From: Oreohelix idahoensis | Taxonomy: Eukaryota; Mollusca; Gastropoda; Stylommatophora; Oreohelicidae | Reading direction: 5' to 3' | Assembly: GCA_024509875.1 (NCBI GenBank) | Contig: JAMPIV010013754.1 | Location: forward strand, 149,584-213,583 | DNA length: 64,000 nt | Part shown: positions 19,431 through 31,656 of the stretch, one piece after another | How positions within the stretch are numbered: the stretch's first letter is position 1 | How the letters are laid out: the number at the start of each line of letters is the position of its first letter | Translations under genes and position numbers: made by a program | The notes under the pieces: model-generated | What the model saw: the letters and a program-made list of their open reading frames with translations, nothing else | The model's database searches: none | Told to the model about the DNA's origin: nothing

Positions 19431-19800
19431 TAATCAGAATCGACCTCACTGCACTCCGTGCAAACCCATAGGTGCTCAGTCTCCCTCAGCAAATGTCAAA
19501 GAGTATGAATGCTAATTGTACCTGTAGCATGCTGATTGTACATACGACGGATGGATCCTCTCTCATATCCATTTCTGCTAGTCCCACGTTTGATGCCAGA
19601 CTCCAACAGTCTCAGCCTTGTTGGTTCATCCATTGCAGTGTCATTATCTAGCAGGCGATCATTAATTGCTCTTAGTATCTCTCCCTTATCCATGTCCAGT
19701 GTCCCCACTATGGGTGCTCTCGAGGCCAGACTGTCAGCTCTACGGACAGGTACCGTGGCTCGAGGCGTAGGCGATCATATACCCCAATAGATCTCTATTT
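19431..19800 (-). repeat. dispersed repeat with conserved unknown reading frame (copy 1)
   Basis: Directly repeated at about 38431-38800. On the minus strand both encode a related ~80-aa frame around DMDKGEILRAINDRLLDNDT and LLESGIKRGTSRNGYERGSIRRMYN. In this copy the frame is open from before 19740 to 19496. The other copy has a stop after NDRLL. The protein resemblance survives DNA divergence, which suggests a once-coding gene or element. I do not recognise the family. Confidence 0.5.
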
Positions 19801-20484
19801 TGTTAAAACACTCCACCAGTTTCGTTGTTGACATCTTTGTCACGGATTGCCTCCCCTGCTTTGCCTCCCCTGCTTTGCAGTAGTGGTCCAACAGTGACCA
19901 AAACTCAAGAGTTTTTAATATTGTCGTCCAAGGTATCTACCTGCGCGCAAGATTACTCTTGTCAGAAATGTAGATAGAAGGTTAATAATACTTCTACCTG
20001 AAGGGAGCATTCACAAGATATTCCCAGAAGTCACGAGCAATGTTGCATTGTGCTGAACAATTGTTTAACGCATTATATCTGGTCCGTCGCCTTTTGTGAA
20101 GGATTTAAGCAATGGTTTAGCCCATTCAAGCACCCAGTAGGTGTAATCCAACGAAATCCTCTTATAAGGTATAGCTCTGTTTAGTGTAAATATAAGTCTA
20201 AGTATTTATATATATATATATAGATTAAGTATTATGGGTCATACGTTTGCTTTCATACATATAACTGAATCAACTATTATTGTTTAGTTTTAAAACAACA
20301 GGTAACAAATTTAATGTAGTCTTTAACAGGTTAAAATAAATATGGAAAGATTAGTGGAATTTTGATAGTTATAAAGTTCTCGTCATGGAGACGTAGGTGG
20401 AAATTTAACTTTATACTTAAAGTTTAACTGGAATTGTCCCCTTTTTTGCTGATGCCTTTTAGTTAGCACTTAGCTTGTATGAGT
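19801..20484. other. unassigned, short TA tract
   Basis: Nothing recognised. A TA microsatellite of about 15 bp lies near 20208-20222. Confidence 0.4.
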
Positions 20485-21779
20485 GAGTCCTGCAGCTGTG
20501 GTTCATCAATTCTGTGATGACGAAAGCCTTCTCCCGACTCTCTTCCACTGTCGGCGGTTAGGTTGGATGCTTTTCTCTCACACTAGCTGCGTTAGTACCA
20601 CAATCGTCTGATGGCTTGTAACCACAAACTTTAGACAAATAGGAGACACAAATGCCTGCTGAGTACATTTGTTCGCCGCAAACTAACAGGCCCATTATCA
20701 TGCGCTCCACACACCAATGTTAACCTCTCAGAAGAATTAAATTCCCGAACACACAGCGTAACTCAGGGAATATGATGAAAATGCACCCATATCCTTTTGG
20801 GTGTTAACTAGGAAATTGCGCCTGGAGTGCATGAATAATGATTTGCCTGAATTACAATTAAAAAAGGTACCGTACATAATTCTCACAAGATAATATGTTA
20901 CACCTTAGGCACTTGTGATGTAATTGTAAGGACATAAAAGATGTATCCTACTTGTCAGGGACCATAAACGATGATGCTCCCAGATGTCAGGACACTATCA
21001 TCATTCACACTCATGAAACTGTTTTGTGACAGTAGTCATCACTCATCACTGCTCCAGTCGGAGTCTGGGGTCGCTCTGCTGTCGGGTTTCCCGCACCACT
21101 AGTCAGAAACAATCACCAGCTCTTGCTGTAGTGGTTCATGAATATACTATTTTCATATGTTGAGGTTGCCAGCCTCATATATAGCCCCTAGCTAGAAAAC
21201 ATGTTAAATTCACGTTTGTAATAGAAATTTTTACACTTACCCCAAAAAATATGTATACATAATCTTCTGCACAGATTAGAATGGACACACATCACTTTAG
21301 GTTAGATGCTGTTCGAATCACTTTGGTCTGGGAAATTAGAGTTAATTCCTCTGACGACGAGTGTCTCTGCGAAATCACTACCTGGGAAAACTTGAGTAAA
21401 AGTCCTCTTATGACTGGTGAATCTGATTCTTAGGTTTCCAGTCTTGTTATATTAAAGTCCTGGTCCCTTATGTTTTTACAGTCTATGTGTTTAAATGTGC
21501 GGGTTTACTCTTAAGTTTTCAGAGTTGACCAAATACTTTGAACTGTCACTTATAAGTATGGAATACTAAGTCCAATATCTCACTGGCTTCTTGGGAGTTG
21601 TTTGCTAAACAATACGATCTATCTGTGTGTTCTGTGTCTGGGATTTCACTACATTATATTGTACAGTTTCCAGTTCAAATCCATCTGGGTTTCCGCTGAA
21701 TGTTCCAATCAAATTCATTGTAGATTCTGGCGAACCAATCGCTCTCTAGCACTAGAGGGGTCGGTTTGTTTATCAGCAC

Positions 21780-22178
21780 TCATCCCACGCGTATTTGAAA
21801 AATATTAAATTTAATATACACGCGTGGCCTCTTACAACAGTGATGTCGTATCGTTACATAAGACTTCCGACCGCACCTCTGTCTATCACAATATTGTGAC
21901 CGTGTGTTCCTGACGTAAAGTCTTCCGCGCAGATGTCTACCCCGACAGATTATCTAAATATCGCCTTTATCTGCGTGCCTCCGCCAGATAGATGTCTGGT
22001 CAGACAGTGTTGTTTTCTTTCATCGTACGCACAATACAAGATTGTGTCAACACGATCAGCAGCTTTTCACTGGCGTCAAATGTTGGACCGACACGTTTCC
22101 ACAGGTGGTCAGACGGATTCAAAGAGATAAGCGGGTGACCGGTCTGATGACTGGGTACCGTTACGATAATACCACAGT
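21780..22178. other. insertion unique to the left arm, unassigned
   Basis: Has no counterpart in the right arm. Contains no frame that I recognise. It adjoins the LINE fragment at 22179 and the repeat copy at 22893, so the whole 21.8-23.15 kb block looks like later insertions. Confidence 0.4.
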
Positions 22179-22765
22179 TCACCTGGCGGAACGTAAATAC
22201 GCCTGAGGAGTGGTAAACAATACTGTAGCAAATACTGTCATTGGGGAGTGGCGTGTTAGAGACTTCACCATACTATGTCCAGCATAAAAAGTAAAATGAA
22301 TGAAATGGCAAAATGAAATGCCAAATAACAAGCGATAAATGAAGAAATATGAAGAAAATAAGTATACGGCCGGAGGGCTGAAGGTGTGAGAGATCACACA
22401 AAAGGACAGGGACAGACATTTCGTCACAATCTTCTCATGCCACAGTGTCAAGCCATCCATTATCTTTTCTCTCTGTCTACATCTACGTTTCCTCTACTCT
22501 CACTGTGGTTACGATGTTATCGAGAGCTCCTCTTCTCATCACGTGTCCAGTTAAGATGTCGTCTGCCTATATTTATTATTTCATTTCTTTGTTTTTTAGT
22601 TCTTCTCCACCATTCTTCGTTGGTTATTTCATTATATCTGCTGTCTTTTAACTCTTCCTGCGATATCACCTCTCTCTTGCTTCCAGTGATTTTTTTTTTT
22701 TTTTTGCTCACTGTCCAAGACTCACTTCCATAAAATAATATTGGCGTGATGTAACACTTCATGGA
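22179..22765 (-). pseudogene. C-terminal LINE fragment
   Basis: Minus-strand frame MKCYITPILFYGSESWTVS with a poly-Lys run, then NEEWWRRTKKQRNEIINIGR, and further on KSLTRHS near the end. These are the usual C-terminal motifs of CFDP2-like/RTE-group LINEs. A run of T at 22690-22704 has replaced part of the frame, and several shifts break it. The 3' end is near 22180. Confidence 0.6.
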
Positions 22766-22892
22766 CCTTTTTTTTTTTTTCTTGTGTTATATGACACAGG
22801 ATTTATTGCACATGATATTCTTCGTTTTGTGCAACACTGTTTTTTGCTCGATATATTCTCTTTTAAAACTTGTCATTAATACATTTTCTATA

Positions 22893-23140
22893 CGATGATG
22901 ATAGGAAACTCTTTACAGAGCGATACAACAGGAAGCAATCTGATCATCAGAAGTAGTCCCCCCGTCCGACAAGTGTTTCGGCCCGATTACTCCTTTGCAC
23001 TCTAAAGGGGCGGGCCCACTTGGGTCATGACTCCCAAGCGTCTCAGCCTCCTGTTGTCTTGTATCGAAAATGAACCCATTTTACTTATGGTAGCAACTTT
23101 TAAATCCACAACTCCGCCAGCCGTGGAGGCAATTGTGAAA
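22893..23140 (+). repeat. dispersed repeat R1, extra copy in left arm
   Basis: Starts GATGATAGGAAACTCTTTAC and matches 32689-32935 (same orientation) and 31380-31656 (inverted), i.e. the innermost part of the palindrome arms. This third copy next to the left gene's 3' end has no match at that place in the right arm. Confidence 0.7.
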
Positions 23141-23502
23141 GTAACAAAGAGAAGACAAATTACACTGGCTAACAAAAAAAATTTTTTTTTCTTTCTCTAA
23201 CATTTCTATGTTTTTCTGGTCAATTTTAATGCGCTGTTTTTAAATCTGCAAACCGTTTTTCTCTATCAGGTCGGGATCTCTAGAAATACGCAATTGAAGT
23301 TTTTTAACAACGCATACAGTATTACAACATCATTCGTACAAGAAGTATAACAGTTATGTAGGCTTGAATTTCTTTGCAGTCGACTTTCGTCGGTGAATGG
23401 CATGTGGTACATCGCGATGAAGCATCCAACAATAATCGGCAAGTATGGTCACACTCCACCGTCCTTGATAACGTGACTCCATTACGGCGATATCTTGATG
23501 GA

Positions 23503-25926
23503 TGTGGTAAAACGGGATGTTATAAATATTTATAGGGGACTTATTGTACTGACTGAGATCAGCTGTGAAGGTATCTATATCTAATAAGAGTAGTGTATTA
23601 TAGATAACCTTACTTACTGCCACATATGTATACCTCAGTCAGAATTATTCTGGAATAGTGTGATGACTACGTTATATGTCTAGGGTATGTGTATGATGAA
23701 GTGTAAGTCATAACAACAACAGACAGATAAACAATTTAATTTATTCCACCACACTTGACAACACTGTGACACTCACATACATATAACACTCTAAGAGGAT
23801 ATCTTAAAGGAGTCACTGATAACTTTTCAAATAACAATATGTATTCAGTGCTGTCATGAATGTATATGTGTCCTGATTCAAATACAAAGGGAACCAGGAA
23901 TCACAATCAATTTTAATTACAAGTTATATGTACAGAATTTATTAATATGATTATTGTAGTGACATATATTATTAATGGTATCCTATGTGTGTCAGTTGTG
24001 TAGTGGTAATATGAGGTAATACTGGTTCTGTTTTGTTCAAGCTCTGTTGGTATTTGTCATCATGACTTCAATAGTTTGTTTCTATTGGAACTAGTATTGG
24101 AGATGTTCTCAGTTCCTGGTATTAAAACAATTAAATTCCCCTCTTAATTTTAGTTTATAATGTCATTTTAAGATGGGGGTACATAATGTTGAGCTCCATG
24201 GCCACACTTTCTTATCTTGCGTGATGACTGCAGTAAAAGACTCCTCTGCTCGATTATTTAAATGAGTTCTGGAGCCACCCCACTGGTTGCTATATGGACC
24301 AAGGAGTATGCTGTCCACCTCTGGCTTCAACAAAGCTCTGACCAGGTGCTGCTCAATAACTTTAAGACCACGGTCCCTGAAACAAGAAGGTTGTACCTTC
24401 TACGTCAGAACTAATTTATACTCCATTTCTACACTGAGCACAATACATCACAAACATTGAGTTCAGAGCGTTAGGCCAACTGTCAGCTTCATCTGAAATA
24501 CTTTATACCAGTATTTCCCTCCCTAATGGTTACCACGCCTCTGCAATTCCAGCATTATTTATTTCTAGTTAATAATCTAGGTGTCAGTGTACTGTTTGGC
24601 CATTCCATGCAGTTTTACTTTCCTCCGACACCTTCTGTTCAGGCTGGAGCACTATAGGCTTTACATCATGTTCGCTACTGAACCACACCTATATACAGAC
24701 ATAAATTATCAATTTACATTCAATTTTCATTAAAAGATATTGAATATTTCAAGCTTACCACAATTCATGGAAATAATAATAAACAGTTTCGTTGACTGGC
24801 AATGAATATAGCACAACTCCGATCTGCCGATGTCCCAGGCTTTATTTTATAAAAAATATACACTGGTGCTCAACGCACTGCTTCTTAGTAGGTTTATTAC
24901 AAGATGTGGCAATGAACAGACGCTCTGAATTGTGTATATTCGCAGCTCTACCCAATCACACCACGTCTACACATCTTTTCAAAAAAGTACCCCTTTCTCA
25001 CGTTTCCCCTGACAACACAAGATAGTATTTATAGTCCGACCAATCGTGTTTAGTCTTTCATTTGTTGCGCTCCAATCACATAGGAGTTAACATGGTAGGC
25101 TATTTCCGTAACGTAATGTTTTTTCAAACACGTTATAAAAAAATTTTATGAGCAGAAACGATTTCATGCTGTCAGGCACCCCCACTATTTTATTTTGGCC
25201 ATAACTTGGTAATTCCTAGACTATTTGCGTAACGTTTTACACATTCTTTGTCAGCAAACCATAAGGAACCCAAATATATGAATTTAAGGGAGCTAGGTGG
25301 CTGCGTTCAAAATGTGCATTTTCTACCACCTCCTGTTTACTTCAATCCCCATGTGGTGTCTGGGTACTGTCATGTTTTCAAACGTAAACCCATCTAATGT
25401 CATCTTTCCCAATAAGCGTTTTTCAGGATTTTAAAACCTAACTCTGGGAAGGGTAGTGAATTTTATCACTGTCGAATTGAAATAAAGTTAGTGCATGTGG
25501 CCTTACACGCGTGATGGCAGCAATTGTGTATCGCGCGACGCGGGTTTAGTGTTGCACGTGTCCCTGCTTTTCTGCCTCTCCCTTCTCGCTATCCTTTAGT
25601 CCATCTGTCTTTTAGTTACGCCGTGTATAAAATGGAATGAATGAAATATTAAATTTAGGTCATTGATCAGCTTGCGTATCTCAATGTTTTTCCAAGAAAT
25701 ACAGCACACGTTTCATTGAAGAAAGCGGGTAATAATACAGTAGGCTTTTACTATCAACGTGAAAGCGTTACAATTTGCCGACGAAGTAGAAAACAAGGGG
25801 GATTTCGAGTACAGTCATTGTGACAGCACTGTTCTTTACCATTCTTCTTTCCTTTTATTACATTTATTTGTTAGGCTTTGCATTTACGTTTTAATTTATC
25901 TATGGGGATTAGAATAATTCACGACA
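23503..25926 (-). mobile_element. solo LTR of the Gmr1-like family, inside the left gene copy
   Basis: 2424 bp. Begins TGTGGTAAAACGGG and ends in TTCACGACA on the plus strand, the same ends as the copy 2 LTRs, but clearly more diverged and with the antisense ORF broken. ATGGA occurs at 23498-23502 and 25927-25931, a perfect 5-bp target duplication. No internal sequence remains, so it arose by LTR-LTR recombination. Confidence 0.92.
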
Positions 25927-26228
25927 ATGGAATCGTTCTCCATGTTCATCGCTGACTTCGCCAAGGCTGTCAGGAAAAGTCAAGATGCGAATCGAGCAAA
26001 TGGATTTTGAGGGACATGTTAAGCCCATAAATCTGTATGCATCTATGCACTGCTTAACAATATGCACATAGTCGACAGATTTGTGATTTCCCAGAAAGTT
26101 ATCGACGATCGATTTGAATGCCGTCCATGCGCGAAGTTCACTACCATGTAACAAGTTCTCGAATTGTTTGTCTGCAATAACTTTCCTAATCTGAGGTCCT
26201 ACAAAGATACCTTCCTTTATCTTTACAT

Positions 26229-28401
26229 ATACAGACACATCTAGATTACTGCTCTACACTATGGGATTGTTGCCCGGCTTCCACCTCGAAGAGACTGCAC
26301 TCCCTGCAAAAGAGAGCAGTGCGTCTGATCACCGATAATCGCACGACACCACACACAAGGACAGGAAAAGAACCCAAAATACTGTCGCTAAAAAACGTCT
26401 TCTCTACAACAAAGCCAAGCTGACTCACACAATTCTATCTAACAATGCCCCGTCGTACCTAAGATCATTGTTTCAAACCAGTAGAAGGGAGGGACAACGA
26501 TTACATCAGTTACGTCTGCCCAAACCTAGGATCGACCTGTTCAAAAAGAGTCTAGCCTACTCTGGTGCCTACTTATGGAACAGCCTTCCACACCACCTAA
26601 AAAGCCTACCTGCACAATATTCTTTTAACAAAGCACTTTTCAAACACTTCCTCAACACTGATTATCTACCCCCATAGGAACTGTATTAGCCTGTCAACAT
26701 CGCTTCCATAGGTCAACATTTCTTTACCGTTTCTGCTAGTTTTTGTGTTTGAATATTTTGTTGTTTATCCATGTATTATCATTATTATATTCACTTTATA
26801 AAACTATTATTATATAATGTAATGTATGTGTTTCAGTGTTCCCATGTATGACTGGTCCAGAAATGTTCTACGCGAACGTAATTGTGGGTGTTACGACGTT
26901 TGGTTTGGTCCACCAGCTGATAAAAGTTATTAATACTATTTACCACTGATAAAAGTTAGTTAAATTTTTAACCTCGCGTTAATGTTTAATGGTGGGTGTT
27001 GATAATACGACGTTGTGTTTTGGTTTGGGGGTGTGTATAGAAGTTCCGCACACCACAGATTACACATCAGAAAGTGGAAGGGTTAATACTGATGTTTTTA
27101 ACGACTGGCACCACGACACGTCACGTTAATACAGAATACACAGTTTATAGTCAAACTACAAGTTATAGCAATACAATAATAGAAGTACTTCTCACATCTC
27201 AGAAATCATGGCAGATAACTACAATAAATGCACCACGACACGTCCACCATGACCTCTTTAAAGATACTCACCTCAGAATTCTCAGCGCTATCCACCTGTA
27301 AAGATACTCCTCACATTAGCGCTATAATATTCTAAATATGGCCTCCTCACAGATAGCAAACGGACATCATCGCCGTGCTACTGCATCACTATGGTATCCT
27401 CCAGATACTCCTCCTGCGCTATAAAATATAATAATGGATCCGTAAATATGGCCTCCTCACAGATAGCAAACGGCTCACATCATCGCCGTGCTACTGCATA
27501 AATAGCATCCTCAAGATACTCTCATGTGCTATAAGATATAATACTGGATCCGTAAATATGGCCTCCTCACAGATAGCAAACGGCTCGCATCATCGCCGTG
27601 CTACTGCATAAATATGGTATCCTCCAGATACTCTTCGCATAAACGCTATCATAATCTAATGAGTCCTACCAGCAATTTCTCACACGACTCCATCCCCGGC
27701 AGTCTGCAATAATCTCGCCTTTACTCATTTTTAGCGCTATTATATGACATGTGTAAGTTAATGGATCCTTATCAAAATATTCACAATACTGCTCACCCAG
27801 CAGTTTGCAATAATATCACTTATCAACATGTCTTCACATAACACAATTATCCTCTATCAGGAAATAATGGCCTTACACAAATCATGGCCTCTTATATTCA
27901 GCACTGTACAGGCTTACCATCAAGAACACACACTATCGGGCGACCTCTCCAGATCGATGCCCAAAACTCACTGCCCACGGGAATACACATCCTCCCCCTA
28001 AAACAGCTACGAGACCCGGCTGTTAAAAAACACCGTTCAGTCTCACTACTTGCACGGGCTAGCCACAAATAGCTAAACACCCGTATCTCAAAACAGTTCG
28101 GAGTGAACAAACCTCCACAATTGAACTTTTTTCCCCCATTTACTAGCTTGTTTGTTTCAAAAAAAAAAAACCCTACTCATTTTTTTTAAATTTTTATTAT
28201 GCTTGCATACTGTAAATGAATGCTGTTATGGTAACTTTATAATGTTGCATGCCTTTAAATTAATGCTTAAAGCATCATGTGGGAATGAAAGGATATAGTA
28301 TGCAAGATTAATGAGAGTGGAAGGGCAGAATGTTAGACGGGCCTGCGCGCCCAATTCTTTACCCTTCGAAAATAAAGTTCGTTCGTTCGTTCGTTCGTTC
28401 G
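26229..28401 (+). mobile_element. 5'-truncated CR1/L2-type LINE with TTCG-repeat tail
   Basis: The coding part 26250-26677 gives YCSTLWDCCPAST, LHSLQKRAVRLITDN, then after a frameshift SYLRSLFQ, RLPKPRIDLFKKSLAYSGAY and LWNSLPHHLK before a stop: the C-terminal end of a CR1/L2-group ORF2. A long 3' region follows, ending AATAAAGTTCGTTCG with six-fold TTCG. TTTACAT (26222-26228) and TTTGCAT (28402-28408) are probable target duplications. The last ~210 bp recur at 56375-56600, so the tail defines the family. The stretch ~26860-28180 has no match there and may be an extra insertion. Confidence 0.75.
27336..27665 (+). repeat. tandem repeat, three units of ~110 bp
   Basis: The block starting ATATGGCCTCCTCACAGATA begins near 27337, 27447 and 27557, exactly 110 bp apart, each followed by a CATCATCGCCGTGCTACTGC segment. 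It lies in the 3' region of the CR1-type LINE or in something inserted there. No coding content. Confidence 0.8.
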
Positions 28402-30869
28402 TTTGCATCGCTAACTTGCGGAAACTTTTCTCGAAGATAAGTGAAAGCTTTGCTCGTTTTATCTAACTCTTTTACGAAATTCTTCATGAGCCCCAACTTT
28501 ATATGTAACGGTGGTAAAATTATGCTGTCTTTATTAACTAATGGCTCGTGTATTACATTTTTATGCCCGAGCTGCATACGATCCCTGATAGGCCACACCT
28601 TTCTTGCATAATGTTCCTGTCTGTTGCGGCTGTCCCATTCACATAGGAAGCAACAAAATTTAATATACCCAGTCTGCATGCACGTGAGAATTGCAATGAC
28701 CTTTAGGTTTCCACAAATCCGCCATTGGTAGTCATTGTACTTTATTTTTGCCAAAAGTATAGCCATATTGTCATAAGTTTCTTTCATATGAACAGAGTAG
28801 GCGACTGGAAATGATGAAAATAAATTTCCGTTATGCAATAACACGGCTTTTAGACTAGTCTTGGAAGAGTCGATGAAAAGTCACCATTCGTTGACTATGT
28901 GCTCATGACCGAGGTGCACCATTAGACCGTTTACATCTTTGCAATAGCAAATGTCATCATCCATCTCAAAGTATTGAACAAGTTCTCTGTGTCTATGACG
29001 AAATTTAGATATCGGAGTATTGGGCGCTAAAAGATTCCATTCTTTGAGTCGCGAACCGAGTAATTCCGCATGTCCTTTGGTAAGAGCGAGATCACGTATT
29101 AGATCTGAAAGTTCTGAATGGTTAATTAAGTGAACACCATCATTCACCGGTATATAATCCGAGTCAGAATTAGTTTCTAAAGCAGGTAAACTATCACTTT
29201 CTGATGGTTCATTCACGTCCAACGGATATTGTTCTGGTGGAACTGGGATCGGACACGTGATTGGATCATGAGGCACTGGTTTCGAAACCGATTCAATATT
29301 TGGATAAACCACAGACTTTCTAGTTTTAAAAGTGAAACCATGGATATTTGTCAAGCAGAAGTAACAATCAGTAGCGTGATTTGTCGGTTCACGCCATATT
29401 ACTGGCACTCCAAAAGACATTGACTTATGCTTCGGCGATTTTCTTAACCAACCTGCCAATGTATTTGCACAAGTCGAACAATCTGCATTTGGCTTCCAAG
29501 ATTTATTCGCATCATCAACTTTCGAATCGAAATAAAGTTTATATGCTTTCTTTAGTAAGGGTGTAAAGTGTTTCTTATAGTAAAAATGAAACGGAGCAAA
29601 TAACGGTTTCCCAAAAATATATTTATTCACAAATATCTTAAGAACCCGATGTGATAGATGCTTATATCCTTATTTTCGCTTAAGTATAAGCATTTCTAAA
29701 TAGGTCTCGACCAAAATGTCTTCGTCTGGAGTGTCAGTTAAGTCCAACTCTGGTTAAGTTGGAGTTTATGATAAACTAGAATTGTTAGGATATAAGTCCA
29801 AGTAAATTTTCTGTCCCAATTCACATTTGGACTCAGATATCACCGTTTAAGTAAAATTTCTGCCTCACTAAGGGGACTTCCTAAATTACAGTACTTACGT
29901 CGTGACCGTTAAATAATTTTGTTGGTGAACATGCGATACCCGGTTTAAAAAAAAAAAAAAAAAAAAAAAAATTTACGAGCGTCCGTCAGTAGATTACAAC
30001 GCTAAAATTCATTAAACCAGCAATCAACGTAATCGTTCCAGGCCGACTGAAACGAACAATAGTCCACACCTCAATTATGCGAGAAAGGGGCTAGGGTTAG
30101 GATTCTGAAACCGCACCGTGACTGTCGCGTTTGAGATCTGAAGATAAACAAAGAGCTGAAAAACCTGAGGTTCTGTGAATAGTAAATAAGACAAATCATA
30201 TAACCGTGTATTTAGGCAGTCCACTCATGAGTCCCTCTACGTCATAAAACAGAAAGGAACAACAATAGACGCCATTAAGAAGTCCATAGGTAATGGGAAG
30301 TAGCTCTATACATCGGTATTATTTATCCTGTAAAGAAACAGCTAACAGCTCGCCACACAAACAGCCTTTACTAAGAGCCAAAACGCGATTTGCAGCGTTT
30401 TTAAACTTACTACAAGCAGTAAATTGACACTACCAGTTTTGATGCTTTGGCTAAATTGCTTATTGTAAACTTTACAACGATGTAGAAACCGAGACTCTTC
30501 TCGACTTCTCATGTTTGTTTCTAAATGTTAAAGATAATTGCTTCATGTCGACCTCATATTCTAACGTAAATGTCAACCACTGACAAAAAGGGCAGTAAAA
30601 GGGATGGGGTATTTCATCTGATCTACTTCTCTTATAAACAAGGTAATACTGAACCAAAAATCGAAAAAATGTGATTCGTCTTACGAAGGACAAAAGACTC
30701 GCAAAGCATACTAAATTTATACATCTGAACTGTATCACAATGTCAATTTAGAAATGACGAAACCCGCGGTAATAAATAGCTGGAGACTTCCAAACTCAAA
30801 AGACCTCGCGCTGCATACGCAGTCGAATAATGAATAAACGTGCCGCAGAATTTAATGACCTTCCAGGAT

Positions 30870-31352
30870 CTCTACATCTAGCGCGCCTGCTCACGTAAAA
30901 CGCCTGTGGAACTATTAAAAACTTTGATAACTTTGGGGGGTATGATACATCGGCAGGAGGCCGCACACTATAAAGTGAGCCATAGTAAGATATCTATAAC
31001 TTATAAATTAGTTGTTTTTTTAATGGATGTAGTGTTTATCGACAATTTTGAGTTAATTGGGATTAGGGTTTAGATCCTGTAACCTGAATATTGAAAAATG
31101 GGGGGGTTATCTGAAAAGGTTATTTGTGATGTTGGTGAACAACCGGGAACTGAATAGATATGTCACTCAGTCTAGATGGTCAGAATGAAGCCTAAAATTG
31201 TTTAATGGTAAATTGTGTTAAACATGATAAATACATGTTTTTTAGAAAACGCCGTTTATACAGTGTTTGCCTCTATACACTATGTACAACGGAGCAGTTT
31301 GTTTCAAGTTTCGCAGCCGCACAAAGCTGCACGCGCGCTCGGGACATCCCTG
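30870..31352. mobile_element. MITE copy in left arm (diverged)
   Basis: Inverted counterpart of 32958-33343. The right terminus ends GGGACATCCCTG followed by TA at 31353-31354. It carries extra GC-rich bits (for example near 31328-31341 and 30878-30892) that are absent from the right-arm copy. The left limit is approximate. Confidence 0.55.
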
Positions 31353-31656
31353 TATTAGGGCTACAGTGAATTATTTTCGTATTTCACAATTTGCCTCCCC
31401 ACGGCTGGCGGAGTTGTGGATTTTAAAACGATTAGCTACCAATTAAGTGAAAAGGGTTCATTTTCGAAACAAGACAACAGGAAGGCCCTGAGGGACGCCT
31501 TGGGAGTTCATGAACCAAGTGGGGCCGCCCCCCGTAGAGTGGTAAAAGGAGTAATTCGGGCCTAAACAACACTATGTCGTACGTGGGGGACTACTTTCTG
31601 ATGATCAGAATGGGGCTTCCTGTTTGTACTAGCTCTGTAAAGAGGTTTCCTATCAT

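Larger units (their letters stand above)
23354..29630 (-). pseudogene. uncharacterised Cys-containing protein gene, left copy, broken
   Basis: Minus-strand relative of 34892-36560. Pieces: 29630-28881 (from FTPLLKKAYKLYFDSK through CSTCANTL, FGVPVIWREPTNHATDCYFC, acidic linker, ELLGSRLKEWNLL), 28878-28402 (FIDSSKTSLKAVLLHNGN, CCFLCEWDSRNRQEHY, PPLHIKLGLMKNFVK), 26228-25927 (GIFVGPQIRKVIADK, SDEHGERFH) and 23502-23354 (QDIAVMESRYQGRW, LADYCWMLHRD). It is cut by the CR1 LINE and by the solo LTR, has a CGA-to-TGA type stop near 28879 and lacks the N-terminal FCYVCG part through a ~200-bp deletion. Similar proteins occur in many copies in arthropods and other invertebrates (from memory). Function unknown. 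Confidence 0.75.
20485..31656. repeat. left arm of large inverted repeat
   Basis: Matches 32689-37797 in inverted orientation, point by point: 20490-20770 with 37560-37795, 21130-21560 with 36950-37300, 21560-21770 with 36760-36890, 23150-23345 with 36561-36745, gene copies, poly-A 29948-29971 with poly-T 34141-34162, 30470-30740 with 33480-33700, MITE copies, and the inner end 31380-31656 with 32689-32935. The arm is longer because of insertions at ~21780-23150, 23503-25926 and 26229-28401. The outer limit is approximate. Confidence 0.8.

Noticed and set aside
22386..22733. Hydrophobic 115-aa plus-strand ORF resembling a membrane protein
   Set aside because: Antisense shadow of a LINE C-terminal fragment on the minus strand; the Phe/Leu richness comes from Lys/Glu codons read backwards.
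27336..27665. CRISPR-like regular repeat
   Set aside because: Whole 110-bp units are repeated without distinct spacers, in a eukaryotic LINE context.
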